Assembly: GCA_965247585.1 (NCBI GenBank)
Contig: CBDFHC010000002.1
Span: 1 to 64,000, forward strand
Direction: 5' to 3'
Length of the DNA: 64,000 nt
Source of the DNA: CBDFHC01 sp965247585
Lineage (GTDB): Bacteria > Chloroflexota > Dehalococcoidia > Lucifugimonadales > GCA-2712585
Below the pieces are notes generated by a model. It had not been told where the DNA came from. It worked only from the letters and a program-made list of their open reading frames with translations, and made no database searches. Shown piece after piece: positions 51,916 through 60,356 of this stretch (positions are counted from its first letter, which is position 1; the number at the start of each line of letters is the position of its first letter). The position numbers were made by a program, and so were the translations under genes.

Positions 51916-53877
51916 TCAACCGTCCAGGCGGATGAAGCCCTCGCGCTCCAAGCCCTGGAGCAGGGTGAGGACGTGGCGTGGCTCCAGGTCAAAGTCAAAC
52001 TCAGCGCCGATTTCCCAGGCGATCTCGTTGACGCTGCGGGCGCTGTTGGTGAAGTTCCAGACCTCGTCGGCGATGATGCGGAGGGAATCGTAGAGCATCT
52101 TGGGGTCGCGGGCGTGCATCTCCTCTGACATGCGGTAGAGGTCCCAGTAGGCCGTACCAGCCAGGCCGGGCGGGTCCCGCTCCACTAAGCGCGATGGAAC
52201 TGCGTTGCCCGGGGTGTAGGCCGCGTCCTCTTGGGCGTCACCGAGCCACCCAATAGCCTGCTCCAGGCGGTGGCCGATATCCGCCTGTATCTGCTCCGCG
52301 GCGGACGTCAGATGGGCTGGTTGAGAGTCGCCGGCGGTAAGAGATAGGGCCGACCGCACCGCCGCCTGGTCGGTGTTGGCCAGGTATCGCATGCGGCGGC
52401 GGACCCGGGCGGTTTCGGCCGGGTCCAGGGCCTGGTTCGCCAGGTCGGTGAGGCGGAACTGGCTGCGGTTGGAGACCTCTCGCATGATGGCGAGGACTTC
52501 GTCCGGCCCTGCGCCGGCCAGCTCCAGGGCGGCCAGGGTGGTGACGATGCCGCAGCGGCGAAAGACGGCGGGATCGAGGTTATCCGCGGTAAGAAGCTGG
52601 GTGTGGAAATAGAGGTCCGGCCAGGACATAAGGAGGGGCGACGGCACGCCGAAGGACGGGAAGTAGCGGTTGTCGCTCCAAGGGGTGTAGGGGAGGTCAA
52701 TGAAGTTGACCAAGGGGATGCTGGGCTCGGTGTGAAAGACCCAGCGGGTCTCTTTGGGAGTGGCAGCTATGAGACCTGCGAAGTATTCGTTGAGGAAGGT
52801 TGGAACGGATGCGGGAGAGTGGTAGTAGATGAGGGCTGACTGGCACTTTCGCTGGTCGTGCCCCACGCTGTCCACGGCGATTACGCCTATGGTGCGGTCC
52901 AACTCTTCCTTGTGGTTAGCGATGTAGTTTTTGCTGCCGTGGCCTTCCACGTTGACGAGAAAGCGGATGGTGCGCTGGGGACGGGGGATGAGGCCCCGGT
53001 TGATGAGGGACATGATTGAGCGGCCCATTTCAATCATGAGGGCGGGTCCGGAGGCGCAGTTGGCGCCGGGCCTGGTACCCGCGGTGGAGTGGCTGACGAA
53101 CTGGACTATCTGGCCGTCCTCCTGGGTGCCTTTGATGTCCGCCAGAAGGTTCTGGGCCTCGCCCTGGAAGGTCTTGGCCTGGATGTCGGCCCAGATTCGG
53201 GCAGAACCGGAGGCGGCCTGGCGGGAGAGCATGTCGGCCGCGGGCAGGTCGACAACGATGGCCCAGGCGGAGTTGCGGATTGAAGGCATTCGAAGGAGCT
53301 GGACGGCGTTGGGGACGGACTGCCGGGTGCGAATAGGGTCCGTCTGGTAGAGGAGGTAGTCAGTAATGATGCCGGCGGCGCCGTGCTGCATAGCCAATGT
53401 GGCGGCGTGGAGGAAGCCGGTGGGCCGGGTGGTGCCGCGCACCAGGACGGCCTTGCCCTGGACGTTGCGGCCCTGGTAGTCTTCCAGGCTTTCGCCGGTG
53501 CCGACGTCGACGAGGTCCAAGGTGACGCCGCCCTCGGGAGTCGCGGGTGTCCACCAGGGGAGGCAGGAGGGGGCATCCTCGTAGGAGACCAGCAGCTTAC
53601 CGCTGGATGAGCCGAGGCGAAGCTCGGCGCTGAAGGGCTCCCAGGCCAAGGGCATGGCCTGATTTAGAAACTGGGTCTCGCCGTCTAAAGGAAACCGTTC
53701 GACCCAAACCCGGTCCATCCCGGCGTCGCGGAGAAGGTCGGCGACCATGTCGGTGGTGCGGTGATAGCCGGAGGCCCCGGGAGAGCGGTAAAAGCGGGTG
53801 ATCTGGGTGGCGATGTCCAAGGCGTTGGATTCGCTGAAGTTTTCACTGATGAGGCGCAGGAGGCGGGGGCGGTCCAT
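51916..53877 (-). CDS. M28-like protein with a PA-type insert; metal ligands look lost
   Basis: It is 653 residues from ATG 53877, which shares its A with the stop of the M20-like gene. After an N-terminal helical part comes a PA-type insert (~residues 130-240), then an M28-like core. The usual H-x-D is SHSTAG (H263) and the usual GANDxxSG is GANCASG, with Cys274 instead of the bridging Asp. A late FHTQLLTADNLDP is present. The C-terminus (~590-653) is a small winged-helix-like region (NEIAWEIGAEFDFDLEPRHV). It is likely not a normal zinc aminopeptidase. Confidence 0.7.
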   Translation of the reverse strand: MDRPRLLRLISENFSESNALDIATQITRFYRSPGASGYHRTTDMVADLLRDAGMDRVWVERFPLDGETQFLNQAMPLAWEPFSAELRLGSSSGKLLVSYEDAPSCLPWWTPATPEGGVTLDLVDVGTGESLEDYQGRNVQGKAVLVRGTTRPTGFLHAATLAMQHGAAGIITDYLLYQTDPIRTRQSVPNAVQLLRMPSIRNSAWAIVVDLPAADMLSRQAASGSARIWADIQAKTFQGEAQNLLADIKGTQEDGQIVQFVSHSTAGTRPGANCASGPALMIEMGRSIMSLINRGLIPRPQRTIRFLVNVEGHGSKNYIANHKEELDRTIGVIAVDSVGHDQRKCQSALIYYHSPASVPTFLNEYFAGLIAATPKETRWVFHTEPSIPLVNFIDLPYTPWSDNRYFPSFGVPSPLLMSWPDLYFHTQLLTADNLDPAVFRRCGIVTTLAALELAGAGPDEVLAIMREVSNRSQFRLTDLANQALDPAETARVRRRMRYLANTDQAAVRSALSLTAGDSQPAHLTSAAEQIQADIGHRLEQAIGWLGDAQEDAAYTPGNAVPSRLVERDPPGLAGTAYWDLYRMSEEMHARDPKMLYDSLRIIADEVWNFTNSARSVNEIAWEIGAEFDFDLEPRHVLTLLQGLEREGFIRLDG

Positions 53878-55328
53878 TATTCTTCCTCTTCGGCGTATGA
53901 CTTGAGCATTTGTATGTGGGAGAGCTCGCACTCCACCAGGCCGCCGACTGTCTCGGTGCCGTCAATGACCATGAACTCGTTGGGACCGGCGGTGTTGCCG
54001 CCGGCGCCCAGGCCGACGTTGCGAATGACGGGCATGCCCAACTCCGAGGCGTAGAGGGACCAAGGTCCGCCGGCGCCGCTGCCCGGGGCCATGGAGAAGG
54101 GGACTTCCATTTGCTGGAAGGCGCGCTGGATGGAGCGGACCAGGGCAGAGTTGGGGTCTGCAGTGGAGGGGTCGAAAGCGCCCATGACCTGGAGCTCGAC
54201 GTCCGGGTAGCCGTGGTTGTTGAGGTGGGTGCGAAACTGTTGGACCACGGTGTCGGCCTTGTAGCCCCGAGGAACGCGAATGTCAAAGCGGGCGGACGCC
54301 TCGTTGGGGAGACTGAAGGGCAGGGTGCCGGGGCCGGTGAAACCGGAGCGCAGGCCGTTTATGTTAAGGCTAGGGCCGAAGAAGAAGTTGAGGACGGTCT
54401 CCTCGTAGCCCAAGTCTCCAGCGGGCACTTTGGCCGAGGCCACGCCGGGGAGGGCCTGGTTCCATTCGCCGCCGGAGACACTTTTAGCATAGTCAAGGGC
54501 CCACTGGCGCTCATCGGCGGTGGGTGGCTGGAGGGCGTCGTAGAAGCCGTCCACGGCCACGGTGTTCCCGTCCGGCCGAGTTAGGGTTGACAGGGCGTGG
54601 ACCAGGCGCCAGACAGGGCTGTCCACCACGGACTTGGTCATGCCGTGCAGAGGCCCCGCCTGGGGACCGCGGCCCCACTTGGCACCGGTGGCGACCAGGT
54701 CAGCGAAGATCATACCCTTGTATCCCAGATTGACCGAGGCGCGGCCCGCGCCGTCCTGGGAAGCGCCGGGGCTGAAGCTGGCCTGGGCAGTGGCCAGCCT
54801 GTCCCGGTAGGTGTCAAACATCTGCCGGAAGCCGGGGCTGCCCATGATCTCGTCGCCCTCCAGCAGGGTCATGACGTTGACTGGCAGGGTGCCCTCGACG
54901 GCGATGAGGGCTTCCAGAGCGTTGAGCCATGCGACGTAGGGGCCTTTGTAAGCGAAGGCGCCGCGTCCCACCAGGACGTTCGGGTAGGAACCGTGGTTGG
55001 TGAGGTGACCGCCGAAGGCGGGTTGGTCCCAGCGTTCGGAGGGTAGGACCGGCCGGGTGTCAAAGTTGCCGTAGACGACGATGGTCTTCGGGGCGCCGGC
55101 GTTGTAGAAGGCCCAGAGGCCCGGCAGGCCGGCGGTCTGGACGATGTTTGACTCCTGGCAGCCCAGCTCTCGGTGATAGTCGACCAGAAGCTGGGCGCAT
55201 TCGTGGACGCCCAGGTCCTCGGTGGAAACGCTGGGCTGTTGGACCAGACGTTGGACGCGTTGTACGTGACGAGACTTGTTGTCCGTCAGGTATGCCTTGA
55301 GCTTATCCAGATCGGGGCCGAATTTCAT
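53877..55328 (-). CDS. M20-like protein with altered metal ligands
   Basis: It is 483 residues from ATG 55328 after GGAGAG. The M20 layout is clear, but the metal-binding Hx(D) is VVYGNFDTRP with Asn88 for His, the usual GRGxxDxKG is GRGAFAYKG with Ala126 in place of Asp, and the late His before PNE is Ala (NTAGPNEFM). A C-terminal lid domain is present (PRGYKADTVVQQFRTHLNNH). It is thus likely a non-hydrolytic relative. It is translationally coupled to the M28-like gene. Confidence 0.75.
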   Translation of the reverse strand: MKFGPDLDKLKAYLTDNKSRHVQRVQRLVQQPSVSTEDLGVHECAQLLVDYHRELGCQESNIVQTAGLPGLWAFYNAGAPKTIVVYGNFDTRPVLPSERWDQPAFGGHLTNHGSYPNVLVGRGAFAYKGPYVAWLNALEALIAVEGTLPVNVMTLLEGDEIMGSPGFRQMFDTYRDRLATAQASFSPGASQDGAGRASVNLGYKGMIFADLVATGAKWGRGPQAGPLHGMTKSVVDSPVWRLVHALSTLTRPDGNTVAVDGFYDALQPPTADERQWALDYAKSVSGGEWNQALPGVASAKVPAGDLGYEETVLNFFFGPSLNINGLRSGFTGPGTLPFSLPNEASARFDIRVPRGYKADTVVQQFRTHLNNHGYPDVELQVMGAFDPSTADPNSALVRSIQRAFQQMEVPFSMAPGSGAGGPWSLYASELGMPVIRNVGLGAGGNTAGPNEFMVIDGTETVGGLVECELSHIQMLKSYAEEEE

Positions 55329-55485
55329 GGTGCTCTCCGGGCGGCCCCACGAGTTCGACGGCAGGGGCCAGCTTGCGACCACGGGAGTATAGGTTCGGTG
55401 GAATTAGGGGTCAACCGAAGGGATTAGGAGGGTCTTAAGAGGAACAGAGGCAGAGGAGTTTGGGCGTTCTCGCCCAGATCATGGC

Positions 55486-56022
55486 TTGCCCCCGCCGCCG
55501 GAGAAGCTGAACCGGACCAGGGCGCTGTACAGCGAGGAGCACATCGAGTGGTTGGAGGTGATCCAGAGATTCCAGTCGCTGGGCTATTCGCTCCGGTTGC
55601 TGAAACGCGCCCTCCAGCAGTGGGGGCACAGCCGCCAGACGTTGGACCGCTTAAAGAGTAGCGGCGCCGTTCAGGCGATTCCCGAGAGTGTGCTCAACTC
55701 ATCCGAGGTCCAGGGCCGGCACGGCACGTCAATGAGCCTTCAAGAGTTTACAACGACCACCGGGCTCTCCGCCGAGCAGGTCCGCCTCCTGGAGCAGTGG
55801 GGACTCCTGCGTCGCCTGGAGCAGGGCCGTTACGACGAATCGGACCAGGAATTGGCGACGATGGCCAAGGGCATCCTTGACCAGGGAGTTCCGCTGGAGG
55901 ACCTGGCTCTCTACCAGGACTTTCTGCCCGTGGCCCGGCGAGATCCTCTTGGGAGAGGCAGATTTCCCCCCGGACGCGGAGAGCGACCAAATACAGGCCT
56001 GAGTAAGCTGGAGGGAATCTGA
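55486..56022 (+). pseudogene. MerR-like regulator, N-terminal truncated
   Basis: This frame of 178 residues shows the end of a MerR DNA-binding unit (LNRTRALYSEEHIEWLEVIQ) and a second related unit (MSLQEFTTTTGLSAEQVRLL followed by RRLEQGRYDESDQELATMAK), but the first helix-turn-helix needed for DNA recognition is missing. It lies in a degenerate stretch before a decayed PEP-utilising gene. It may be a relic. Confidence 0.5.
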
Positions 56023-56030
56023 CATGGGAT

Positions 56031-56654
56031 TTGCCGATGCCTTTGCCGCTTAACTGACGGAGTTCGGGTGCCGAGCCCTCCGGTACGAGGTGGCCGAACT
56101 CACGCTGGAGGAGACTCCGTCCCTGGTTCCGAAGTTGCTTTATGACCGGGTCCTACGAGGCTACGAACCTGAGGCAGTGGCAGCATCCTTGGGGGAGCAG
56201 CGTCAAGCAGCCATCGCCCGTGCCCGTCCGCTGCTTGTCGATCGGTCTCGGGAAGACGCTGAGCGCTTCGAGCGCGCCCTTGTCCGGGCCGAGCGCGCCT
56301 ACCCTGCTCGCGAAGACAGCGAGTACTACACGGTCACTGTACCCCTGGCTTTGGTGCGCTACACCGGGAACCTACACCGCACCGGTCATGGAGGTCATGG
56401 GTGAGGCCGAGTTCCACAAGGTGCAGGCTGGCGACGTGCTCGTGTGCCCCGTCACCTCTCCCGTGTGGTCACTCCTCTTACCCAGTATCGGCGCTCTGGT
56501 CACGGAAACCGGCGGTGTCCTCTCTCACTCTTCCATAATCGCAAGGGAGTACGGCATTCCCGCGGTGGTGGCAACGGGAAACGCCACCGCTGTGCTGTGG
56601 GAAGGGCAGACCGTCACGGTTGACGGGGCGAGGGGTGTAGTGGAATTGGCGTGA
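56031..56654 (+). pseudogene. PEP-utilising-enzyme relic (PPDK/rifampicin-phosphotransferase-like)
   Basis: Two readable pieces in different frames: LTEFGCRALRYEVAELTLEE then RAERAYPAREDSEYYTVTVP, then (from ~56397) GEAEFHKVQAGDVLVCPVTS and GGVLSHSSIIAREYGIPAVV with the swivelling His. A TAA at about 56053 and a frame change near 56395 break it. The N-terminal ATP-binding part is missing. It encodes no working enzyme. Confidence 0.65.
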
Positions 56655-56943
56655 CCTTGATACAGCGAGTGTCAACCTGAATTTATGAGGGCGCTGGGGG
56701 GCTGAAAACAGCATGGCCGAGTCCGATTCAGGCGGCGACGGACCCACGGGTTTCCATGCTGGCGGCCGCGCAGTGGCAAGCATAGCCCACCGGACGTTTT
56801 CACTGGGATTGACGAGGCGCAGCCGCCGGTTAAAGGTGGTAATATCTGGCCGGAGGCGCGCTTCGCGCCGCCAGGGAATCAGGGCGCCAAGAAGTAGCGA
56901 CGGCGCAGGGTTAGCGAACGAGAGCGCGGTACAGGAGGCAAAG

Positions 56944-58086
56944 GTGGGAAAGCAAGGCTTTCGAATAATGGACAGCGACCTGCACGTTCTGGAGCCGGGC
57001 GATATGTACCAGAAGTACCTGGAGGAGCCGTTCCGGGACAGGGCGCCGGTGAAGACTCGGCCGCACGTGGCGGCGTTGGAAAAGTGGGAGGTGGAGGGGC
57101 GAGTGGCGCCATACTGGATTGACAACCAGCAGACGATGGAGGCCAACGCTCCGCTTCAGACGGAGAAGGAGCAGACACCACTTCAAGCCAAGGCGTTTGA
57201 GCGCAACTTTGACGCGCCGACCACGCTGGAGGCGATGGACCTGGAGGGTGTGGACGTTGCGATATTGTACCGGACAATCGGCGGGATAATTGCGCAGGCG
57301 ATGGACTCGCTGGAGCCGGAGTTCTCGGCGGCGCTGTGCCGGGCGTACAACAATTGGCTGGCGGACTACTGTCGCGAGGACGCGAAGCGGTTGAAGGGCG
57401 CGGGGCTGGTGTCGCTGCAGGACATCGAGGCGGCGGTGTCCGAGGTGGGGAGGATGATTTCTGAGCTAGGGTTCGTTGGAGTTTCGGTGCACCCGGACCC
57501 GGCCAAGGGGCGATTTCTGTACGATCCGGAGGTGGACCCGCTGTGGCGGGAGATTGAGGCGCAGGAGCTGGCGGTGGGTATCCACGGGACCAGCACGGCG
57601 CTGGCGGAGGACGACCTTACGCGGAAGTTCCTGCACCACCCCGCGGGCCGAGTGGTGCAGCGCACGCTGGTGTTTCCGTGGCAGCTAATGAGCGCCATGA
57701 GCGGGGTGCTGGCCAGCGGCGTTATCCAGCGTTTTCCCCGGCTGCGCATCGCGTTCCTAGAGGGAAACTGCGGCTGGCTGCCCTGGCTGATGTACCGGCT
57801 GGACGAGCAGTGGGAGAAGCACGGGGCGATGATACTTTCGAAGAAGCCCAGCGAGTACTTTCTTTCGAACTGCTACATATCGGTGGACGTGGACGAAGAG
57901 CTAGTGGGCGACGTGATAAGGCACTACGGCGACGAAAACATTGTGCTGTCCACGGACTATCCCCATTACGACAGCACGTTCCCGGAGGCGATTAACACGT
58001 TTCTGGGGCTGGACCTGCCGGAGGACAGCAAACGCAAGATACTGTGGGACAACTGCGAACGGTTCTACGGTGGGCATATCAGCTGA
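56944..58086 (+). CDS. Amidohydrolase-2 family protein
   Basis: It is 380 residues from GTG 56944, which follows AGGAGG by five bases; a longer frame upstream is not family-like. It has RIMDSDLHVLEPGDMYQKYL at the start, where the D-x-D-x-H replaces the usual H-x-H; GFVGVSVHPDPAKGRFLYDP in the middle; and VLSTDYPHYDSTFPEAINTF near the end. It is a metal-dependent hydrolase or decarboxylase with an unknown substrate, distantly related to the enzymes at 5677 and 58253. Confidence 0.87.
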   Translation: MGKQGFRIMDSDLHVLEPGDMYQKYLEEPFRDRAPVKTRPHVAALEKWEVEGRVAPYWIDNQQTMEANAPLQTEKEQTPLQAKAFERNFDAPTTLEAMDLEGVDVAILYRTIGGIIAQAMDSLEPEFSAALCRAYNNWLADYCREDAKRLKGAGLVSLQDIEAAVSEVGRMISELGFVGVSVHPDPAKGRFLYDPEVDPLWREIEAQELAVGIHGTSTALAEDDLTRKFLHHPAGRVVQRTLVFPWQLMSAMSGVLASGVIQRFPRLRIAFLEGNCGWLPWLMYRLDEQWEKHGAMILSKKPSEYFLSNCYISVDVDEELVGDVIRHYGDENIVLSTDYPHYDSTFPEAINTFLGLDLPEDSKRKILWDNCERFYGGHIS

Positions 58087-58252
58087 GCGGGCGGGTGGAC
58101 GGCGGGCTGGTGGTGGCTGACCGCCAACCGGTGAACGGGGCGGAGGAGAGGGGAGGCAAACGCTTTTTACGGCGTAGCGCCGGTGCGGTAGAATCCACCT
58201 GAACCGGGCCGTTAGTCAGGCCGCAAACTATCAAAGAAACCGGGAGGATAGG

Positions 58253-59398
58253 ATGAACACAGACTTGGTGATTTCGTCCGACTCGCACGTGTTTGAGCCC
58301 CCCGAACTGTGGACCGAGAGGATAGATTCCGAGTTTAAGGCCAGGGCGCCATATATCAAACGGGTGGGGGAACTGGACCAGTTGATGGTGGAGGGCGACC
58401 AGAAACTCTCGGGGATTGGTCTGGTACTGGGCGCGGGAACCAGGTTTGAGGCGCCGGAGAATATCTCCCACGAAGGCCGGCTGGAAGATGTCTTGGTGGG
58501 GGCCTACGAGCCAGGGGCGCACATTCGTGACATGGCCATCGACGGGGTTTCGGGTGAGCTGCTCTATCCGTCACAAGGCCTTTTCTTTTACAAAATTCGG
58601 GATTCCCGATTGCTGTCCGCCATCTTTCGGGCCTACAACGACTGGTTGGCGGAGTTCTGCGCAACCAGCCCGGAGCGGCTGAAGGGCATAGCGATGATCA
58701 ACCTGGACGACGTGCAGGACGGCGTTGGAGAGCTGAGGCGCTGCGCCGAAATGGGGATGGTGGGGGCGATGATACCGGAGTATCCCGCCGAGGACCGGAG
58801 GTACGACAGGGAAGAATACGAGCCGCTGTGGGCGACGGCCCAGGAGCTTAATATGCCGCTGAGCCTGCATACGGCAACCAACCGCAGCGGGATAACTCGG
58901 ACGGGAGCGGACGAGACCATTCACGAGGCTTCGGCCAGGGCTAACAAGGTGTTCTGGCCCTCGACTTCGATGTGCGACATGATCTTCTCGGGCGCCTTCG
59001 ACCGGTACCCAGATCTAAAGATCGTCATCGTGGAATTTGAGCTGGCGTGGGCGGCGCACCTAGTGCAAACGATGGACTACACGTACATGGAGCGACAGGA
59101 GGAAGCGTCGTACAGGTTCAAGGCGGGGCAGCTACCCAGCGATTTCTTCCACAACAACGTCTATTTGAGCTTCCAAGAGGATTCTGTGGGCATAAGAGTA
59201 CGGGATGTGATTGGGGTGGATAACTTGATGTGGGGGTCAGACTATCCGCACTCGGAGTCGACGTTCCCAAAGTCGAGAGAGGTACTGGACGCGATTCTGG
59301 ATGGGGTGCCGGACGAGGACCGGGCGAAGATTGTGGCGCTGAACGTGGCTAAGTTGTACAACTTTGACCTGGCGAAGGTGGGGCAGCCGGTAGGCTGA
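58253..59398 (+). CDS. Amidohydrolase-2 family protein
   Basis: This 381-residue paralogue of the 5677-6792 enzyme begins SSDSHVFEPPELWTERIDSE and ends with WGSDYPHSESTFPKSREVLD. The two share the same distinctive layout, which suggests they act on related compounds. ATG 58253 has AGGATAGG upstream. It follows the amidohydrolase at 56944 by 166 nt and may be expressed with it. Confidence 0.88.
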   Translation: MNTDLVISSDSHVFEPPELWTERIDSEFKARAPYIKRVGELDQLMVEGDQKLSGIGLVLGAGTRFEAPENISHEGRLEDVLVGAYEPGAHIRDMAIDGVSGELLYPSQGLFFYKIRDSRLLSAIFRAYNDWLAEFCATSPERLKGIAMINLDDVQDGVGELRRCAEMGMVGAMIPEYPAEDRRYDREEYEPLWATAQELNMPLSLHTATNRSGITRTGADETIHEASARANKVFWPSTSMCDMIFSGAFDRYPDLKIVIVEFELAWAAHLVQTMDYTYMERQEEASYRFKAGQLPSDFFHNNVYLSFQEDSVGIRVRDVIGVDNLMWGSDYPHSESTFPKSREVLDAILDGVPDEDRAKIVALNVAKLYNFDLAKVGQPVG

Positions 59399-59409
59399 CA
59401 GCTTTCAGG

Positions 59410-59585
59410 GTCATTCGGTCTGCGTTGAGGCGGTGGGCTTTTGAGCGCCCGCCTCTATAGTTTGGTGCTGTTGCTCAACATGAATGGCGGGAATGGATAG
59501 CCGCTGCGCAGAGGCGGCGCGAACCGCGGCGGGCAGGCCAGCGACGCCGCAGCCGTGGACCACGACGTCATACCGTTGCTCCTAG
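59410..59585 (-). pseudogene. FAD-oxidoreductase N-terminal fragment
   Basis: On the minus strand the frame reads RYDVVVHGCGVAGLPAAVRA, the beginning of an FAD-binding dinucleotide fold (usual GGGxAG), then loses similarity. There is no start codon next to it and no rest of the enzyme. It lies just downstream of the Sec-glutaredoxin gene, so it may be the remains of a reductase once in the same operon. Confidence 0.5.
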
Positions 59586-59620
59586 GTGGGCGTCTGCTGC
59601 CGGAACGGGTTGTTGGGCTG

Positions 59621-59860
59621 CTACAGCCCTGCGATGGCTAGAGCGGCGTCGATCTTGGGCGGACTATAGCCGACGAGCTTCTCTTCGCCGATGACGGTTA
59701 CGGGAGTGCTGCGGTAACCGAGGGCTAGGAGGTCTACCCGGGCGTCTTCCTCATGCGAGACGTTGCGCTCAGTGAAGGGGATGCCCTTGCGTGAAAGGTA
59801 CACTTTCACCATGTGGCAGGGCCCTCAACCGGCGGATGTGTAAACGATTATGTCACTCAA
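59621..59860 (-). CDS. Glutaredoxin-like selenoprotein (UGA at residue 12)
   Basis: The frame starts at TTG 59860, overlapping the FTR stop (TTGA), and yields 79 residues: MSDIIVYTSAG-U-GPCHMV, then KVYLSRKGIPFTERNVSHEE, GYRSTPVTVIGEEKLVGYSP. This is a NrdH/glutaredoxin fold: beta strand, CxxC helix, and the T-P-V cis-proline motif. The UGA at 59827-59825 replaces the first Cys, so the active site is U-G-P-C. A perfect hairpin follows 15 nt later. It is probably reduced by the FTR-like partner encoded just upstream. The second member of the type is at 27327-27542. Confidence 0.88.
59791..59809 (-). promoter_or_regulatory. Putative bacterial SECIS hairpin (glutaredoxin at 59.6 kb)
   Basis: Fifteen nt after the UGA is a perfect 7-bp stem GTGAAAG / CTTTCAC with the loop TGTAC, whose second base is G. 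The distance from UGA to loop (22 nt) and the G near the loop start fit the bacterial consensus. Confidence 0.75.
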
Positions 59861-60291
59861 TTGGACTCTCCCGATGATGTTTTCTGCCTGGCCTTCCATT
59901 GGGCCTTGGTCTCATAGTCCTGGTCAAAGAGGCCCTCTCCGGGTTTTACGGCCTCGTCAATGGTCTGTACGAAGTCCTCACCCTGCTCATACTTGCGAAG
60001 AAACTCTTCGCTTACGAAGAACATTCATATACAGAAGCCGTCACGCTTTATGTCCTCATGGTGACGGTCGCAGGGGCAGATCTTTTTGCGATCCTCCTCT
60101 GGATCGCCGGTGAGGGGCATTCAAGGGCAGTAGCGGTAGCCGTGCTCGACCTCGTTTTCACCCAAGCCCTGCTGGACGAGCTCCACCACCTCGGCCTCAG
60201 GAAAGAAGACGTAGGGACTTCGCTCCACGTATTTTTCGGAGAATTGCTTGGCCCGCTGGAGGGCCTCTTCCTGAGTAAGCTCCCGTTTCAT
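59857..60291 (-). CDS. Ferredoxin:thioredoxin reductase catalytic-chain-like selenoprotein with two Sec
   Basis: From ATG 60291 (GGAGAG upstream) the frame runs to TGA 59859-59857 as 144 residues if two UGAs are read. The core is YRYCP-U-MPLTGDPEED, then RKKICPCDRHHEDIKRDGFC, then I-U-MFFVSEEF. This matches the FTR beta-chain pattern CPC-x(16)-CPC-x-CxC. UGAs at residues 57 and 89 stand where spinach FTR has Cys57 and Cys87, the redox disulfide; the four residues matching cluster ligands (Cys55, 74, 76 and 85 in spinach) remain Cys. Each UGA has a hairpin 13 nt later. It accepts electrons from ferredoxin via a [4Fe-4S] cluster to reduce a partner disulfide. A C-terminal extension of ~45 residues is unusual. 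Confidence 0.9.
59995..60011 (-). promoter_or_regulatory. Putative bacterial SECIS hairpin for FTR Sec89
   Basis: Thirteen nt after the UGA at 60027-60025 is a perfect 7-bp stem GCGAAGA / TCTTCGC with the loop GTT, beginning with G. The spacing equals that of the first FTR hairpin. Confidence 0.75.
60088..60107 (-). promoter_or_regulatory. Putative bacterial SECIS hairpin for FTR Sec57
   Basis: Thirteen nt after the UGA at 60123-60121 is a perfect 7-bp stem GCGATCC / GGATCGC with the loop AGAGGA, G in second place. The loop starts 20 nt beyond the UGA, within the range known for bacterial SECIS elements. Confidence 0.78.
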
Positions 60292-60356
60292 TGCCCGTCT
60301 CTCCAGGTTGGATGAAAAATAGGAACGATTGGGTTCAGCATAACACGAACGGGCGG

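Noticed and set aside
59820..60125. Reading the UGAs as simple nonsense mutations or sequencing errors
   Set aside because: Three UGAs in this operon and one at 27.5 kb all fall on redox Cys positions, with coding-like sequence continuing after each and hairpins at steady spacing. Chance decay would not choose these codons.
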